This document shows positions 14,075 through 14,131 of a stretch of 14,131 nucleotides of DNA, piece by piece. Made by a program: the position numbers and the translations under genes. Origin of the DNA: an uncultured Campylobacter sp. (GTDB lineage Bacteria; Campylobacterota; Campylobacteria; Campylobacterales; Campylobacteraceae). Numbering within the stretch: the first letter of the stretch is position 1; each line of letters starts with the position of its first letter. Location: assembly GCF_963526985.1 (NCBI RefSeq), contig NZ_CAURPW010000023.1, positions 1 through 14,131 on the forward strand, given 5' to 3'. The notes below the pieces were generated by a model. The model ran no database searches. It saw only the letters and a program-made list of their open reading frames with translations, and was not told the origin of the DNA.

Positions 14075-14131
14075 TTAAATCTTCCCGCCGAACATCTCAT
14101 ACATCGCCTTCTCCTCGCCCCAAAGCTCGCG
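14075..14131 (-). CDS. Possible C-terminal end of a gene entering from the right
   Basis: Nineteen minus-strand codons including the stop are open from the window edge to TAA at 14075-14077, reading RELWGEEKAMYEMFGGKI. Codon use and base composition (more G+C than the spacer to its left) look coding. The piece is too short to identify. Confidence 0.4.
   Translation of the reverse strand, partial: RELWGEEKAMYEMFGGKI

Overview
The window looks chromosomal and comes from a Campylobacter-like epsilonproteobacterium. The evidence is AT-rich spacers full of TCAAATTTGA-type words, AAGGA ribosome sites with TATAAT -10 boxes and no clear -35, and a formate dehydrogenase gene order (TorD-like chaperone, small TAT-target protein, FdhA, FdhB) that matches Campylobacter jejuni. 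The fairly GC-rich coding regions point to the oral showae/rectus/curvus-type group, but that placement is inference. The window has two halves: an eroded accessory segment (about 1-3900) and a formate/tungsten metabolism block (about 3900-13920).

Accessory half. The first bases encode the C-terminal part of a Y-family (UmuC-type) DNA polymerase. It is interrupted by an 803-bp IS1016-type element of the IS1595 family (56-858), which has imperfect 22-bp terminal repeats and a perfect 8-bp target duplication. Removing the element and one duplication restores the polymerase frame to its stop at 963-965. A YolD-like small partner gene overlaps that stop. Beyond it lie a small excisionase/AlpA-like gene on the minus strand, about 570 bp with no convincing gene, a 443-bp relic of the same IS, and two overlapping hypothetical genes, the first membrane-anchored.

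Metabolic half. fdhF (plus strand) is a solitary cytoplasmic-type formate dehydrogenase. Facing it on the minus strand is an operon: torD-like chaperone, 58-residue TAT-target protein, fdhA (large periplasmic subunit) and fdhB (four-cluster ferredoxin subunit). Both catalytic genes contain an in-frame TGA that should be read as selenocysteine. Each TGA is followed after exactly 13 nt by a 5-bp stem with a 5-nt GG-starting loop, so each is one gene rather than two ORFs. No fdhC cytochrome b gene follows fdhB. Next comes the tungstate transporter: tupB and tupC on the minus strand, with tupA divergent. Tungsten (or molybdenum) bound by the bis-pterin cofactor is what these dehydrogenases need.

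The most interesting signal is a shared inverted repeat, AATATGC-N7-GCATATT, found upstream of fdhF (perfect, 10-bp arms), upstream of the torD-fdhAB operon (perfect 7-bp core) and between tupB and tupA (13 of 14 core positions). These are the only places where I found it in the window. It suggests one regulator ties both selenoenzymes to tungstate uptake. The regulator itself is not in the window.
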